Shown: positions 61,554 to 64,000 of the stretch, piece after piece
Numbering within the stretch: position 1 is the first letter of the stretch
How the letters are laid out: each line of letters opens with the position of its first letter
DNA from: Pyropia yezoensis
Taxonomy: Eukaryota; Rhodophyta; Bangiophyceae; Bangiales; Bangiaceae
Direction: 5' to 3'
DNA length: 64,000 nt
NCBI GenBank assembly: GCA_009829735.1
Contig: CM020618.1
Coordinates: forward strand, 27,504,894-27,568,893
Translations under genes and position numbers: made by a program
The notes under the pieces: generated by a model
Database searches by the model: none
The model's input: the letters and a program-made list of their open reading frames with translations, nothing else
Told to the model about the DNA's origin: nothing

Positions 61554-62124
61554 TGTGGTATGAAACTCGATCTTCTCAGACACGTGTCAATATCCCTCGG
61601 GGGAAAGGGACAGGTAACACAGAAAGGGGAACTACGAGAATGGTATGCCTGTTGCCTCACGTGCCTGCTCGCAGAGCAAACAGATACGCACGGTAGTGCA
61701 CACGGGGAAGAGGAAAGCAAACGCGCAGTTGTCTTTTTCCTGAGGGCGCGGGCCAAGGGCGCCTCGCTGTCCCTCTTAACGAGCATCTGAGGGAGCCTCG
61801 GCACGTTGGCCAGGTAGCCCCCTCATAACCCAGAGTGGCCCCGACCCGAGTCTAACCTCGTCAGGTCGGGGGCCACTATCACTACTAATTCTATTCCCAC
61901 TCACTAATCTCACACTCAAACTCTCTCAAATCAAGTCCCTCACAAGTATGCAAAAACCCTTCAGAAATCCCTCTCTCACGTGTGGATAGCGTAGTCCACC
62001 GCATCCCAGTGCCGGGCACGGGCCACGGCCGCCAACCATCACCACACGGCGGGCGTGTTCTGGCACCTGGTGCCCTCTGGTTGTAGTCCCGGGTCGGCGC
62101 CAAGTCGGGGCCAGGGATGCTACA
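61554..62124 (-). repeat. 3' LTR of a second family-2 element (571 bp)
   Basis: It is the same length as and about 95% similar by eye to the LTR at 6888-7458. In element orientation (minus) it starts TGTAGCATCC and ends ATACCACA, preceded by a polypurine stretch (agggagggagcta). The element body therefore extends rightward and beyond the window, with its antisense ORF reading on the plus strand from next to this LTR. Confidence 0.82.
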
Positions 62125-62312
62125 TAGCTCCCTCCCTAGTCCGGCACGTCCCCGGGCCGAACCAGGTGCCACCGTGCACAGCCTCGACCACGTCCACACC
62201 GGTGCCGAGGTCGAGCGTCTTCACCCCGGTCACGATCACCTGCTCCGATTCTGTCCCCCCCCCCCCTTCTCCTTCACCTTGGCCCTCTCGTTCCCCCCGG
62301 ATTCTGGACGTC

Positions 62313-63986
62313 ATGTCCAGTTCCAAGATCCAAGCTGGGCCCGTGGTTCCGGCGGCGAGTGTTGCGGAAGAGAACTCGGGTAGTCGCGCCCCTCTCCTGC
62401 CTCCGGCTCCTCGAGTGTCGGTGCCGGTGCCGGTCGCCACGGCGGGGACGGATCGGGCTCCCCCGGCTTCTGCGTTGCACCCGGTCGAGACCCCCCCGGT
62501 GGGTCTCCCGGAGATGCTTCTTGGGCAGGATCCTCTGGCGGGCCGGCGCTACTCCACGGTGGTCGGCAACGCCAGCGCGGCCTAGTGCCAACAGGATTTC
62601 TTGGACATCTGGCGCAAGGAACTCCAGCGCAGGGTCTTGACCGAGATGGACAAGACTCGTCTTCATACGGCGGACCAGATGCGCCTGGCACAAGACCGCT
62701 CCCAGAGCTTCTCGGGTTCCTCTTGGGTTGCTCGCCTGGAGGATCTCCCCTTCGCGCTGGTGCTGGATCTACCCTTGACCGAGCGTCGCGTGTCTGCGTC
62801 CGTTCTCCGGTGGCCGGAGGAGGAAGGGTACGTCCACCGGGCGCTCAAGGTATGGGACGAGGCGCTCAAGGGATAGGGGAGCCTGAACTGCGATCCCCGT
62901 CCGAGCACGGTCGCTCTGGAGCCGCCTTTCCTAACCCGGAAATACTCCAAGTTGTCGCCGGCACGGGAGCAAGGTGAGCGACGCGGTCGTCAGCGTGACT
63001 TCCTCGTGAGCTGCAACCATCAGGAGTTCTGGAAGCTGGACAAGGCTAACCGGGCGGCGTACTACCCCAAGGTCATCCCGCAGCAGCAGGAAATCGAGAT
63101 CCCGGTCGGGTTTGCTCCATCCAGCATCCCCTTCACCTGGGACTTCTTGCACGCCTTGACCCAGGCGTCGATCAAGGGCTTCTTCCACTCGATCCCGTAC
63201 ATGATGTACACCTCCGAGATGACGGTCTTGGCGGCCAACCACTGGCTCCACGAGGTCTTGGTGTACAACCGGCTTTGGTTTCTCCCCGACCTCCTGATAG
63301 TCTGGATTGTCGACAAGTTGACCGTCGACTTCCTGTGCAGCCAGGACGAGAAGTACAAGGAGCTCTTCCAGGCGATGATTGACTTCCGGCGTCGGCTGCC
63401 GGTGCATGACCGGAGCTTCTTGAACGTGATCGCCGACCAGAACAGCCCGCGTCGGGATGGCTCCCGTTGGGTGCAGGTGGTCTACCAGTCTTCTCCGGCC
63501 AAGGTGCAGCTAGCGACACCGCTTCCGGGGTGGCCGCATCTAGGCAGCTTTCCTGCTCCGGTCGCCCTCGATCTTCTGCCAACTGGGCCGCCGGTGCAAG
63601 AGTCGGGGTGGGCCGCGGCGGTCGGTCGGGCGTCTGCGGCGGCTCCACTTGCTCCTGTTGCACCTGTCGTCCCGGTGGCTTGGCCTGGACCGTCGCCGGC
63701 GCGTTTGCGTTCCGCTCCGCCTGTGCCGGTGCTTCAAGCTCCTCCGGCACCGCGCTTGTCTGCCGTGAGTCTGGGGGTGGCCGTGCAGTCGCCGACTACT
63801 CCGGCCGTTCTGCCTCGGGCGCCTTCTTCAAACGCCGGCGGCCCTGTGCCTCCGCTGGAGTTGGGGACTCCGGATTCTGGGGCTGTTTTGGACCGTCCGG
63901 TAGTGGCATCCTCGGGGCGGTTCGAGATCGCGGCGCCGACTCTGCGCCTTACCCGCTTCCGGGTGCCTGGCTGGTACCTGAACTAA
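62313..63986 (+). CDS. Antisense additional ORF (aORF) of a family-2 retroelement
   Basis: One frame is open from ATG 62313 (MSSSKIQAGPVVPAAS) to TAA 63984-63986, about 557 codons, broken only by TAG at 62583-62585 and 62874-62876. A Pro/Val-rich start is followed by helical segments (DFLDIWRKELQRRVLTEMDK, PFTWDFLHALTQASIKGFFH, TVLAANHWLHEVLVYNRLWF, LIVWIVDKLTVDFL) and a Pro/Ala-rich C-terminus. The middle has spacing of hydrophobic and aromatic residues like the N-terminal halves of the family-1 and family-3 antisense ORFs. It starts next to the 3' LTR and reads against gag-pol, as they do. Function is unknown. Confidence 0.6.
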
Positions 63987-64000
63987 GGTGGCCCGACACG

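Larger units (their letters stand above)
61554..64000 (-). mobile_element. 3' end of a second family-2 retrotransposon (continues beyond window)
   Basis: The 3' LTR at the left, a polypurine tract and an antisense ORF (plus strand) are present. Pol would start to the right of 64000. The left flank (61549-61553, ctcac) should reappear at the right end if the element is intact. Confidence 0.7.

Noticed and set aside
1..64000. tRNA or rRNA genes
   Set aside because: I scanned for tRNA T-arm and anticodon-arm patterns and for rRNA-like conserved blocks by eye and found nothing I could support. A tRNAscan-type search would be decisive.

Overview
The window is nuclear DNA from a GC-rich eukaryote, probably a protist or alga. 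Evidence: GT-AG introns of about 45-630 bp, chromodomain-bearing Ty3/gypsy LTR retrotransposons, a fasciclin-repeat secreted protein, a vacuolar-phosphate-transporter-type SPX/MFS protein, a PPIH-type cyclophilin and a TPX2-like protein. I cannot place the species from sequence alone.

Layout. 1-1745: tail of an acidic protein, a degenerate GC-rich repeat field and a lower-GC hairpin cluster. 1745-18805: a nest of LTR retrotransposons. A truncated minus-strand element of 'family 2' (571-bp LTR at 6888-7458) abuts an inverted family-2 pol fragment. That fragment is interrupted at a TAAAG target site by a 9.87-kb 'family 1' element (8819-18689). 19.2-35.1 kb: host genes, namely a DEP-fused pyridine-nucleotide-disulphide oxidoreductase, a cyclophilin, a DEP/SPX/MFS transporter, a five-repeat fasciclin protein, an Ala-rich protein and a small protein with PIP-box-like and RPA-binding-like motifs. 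35.5-45.2 kb: an accessory block with a large unknown ORF, a tyrosine recombinase with a spliced intron, an intron-bearing Ala-rich protein and a PIF1 helicase; this could be one mobile element. 46.5-47.8 kb: TPX2-like gene. 48.8-58.1 kb: a 110-bp minisatellite split by a young 8.69-kb 'family 3' element flanked by GGCGG. 58.2-60.4 kb: a decayed, intron-containing, transposase-like gene. 60.5-64 kb: a possible further LTR, then the 3' end of a second family-2 element running off the window.

Three retroelement observations stand out. (1) Families 1, 2 and 3 each carry a long ORF on the strand opposite gag-pol, between pol and the 3' LTR. In two of them it is an N-terminal helical region followed by a Ser/Arg-rich tail. 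(2) All three gag genes end with a canonical -1 slippery heptamer (A AAA AAC or G GGA AAC) one codon before the stop, and pol lies in exactly the -1 frame. (3) All three use the same 15-nt primer-binding site, although their LTRs differ.

A separate puzzle is that many accessory ORFs are interrupted in frame by TAG/TAA but almost never by TGA or frameshifts. In several cases glutamine would fit. This may be CAG/CAA-to-TAG/TAA decay or a non-standard use of TAR codons. The conserved gag stops (TAA, TAG, TGA) argue against simple reassignment.
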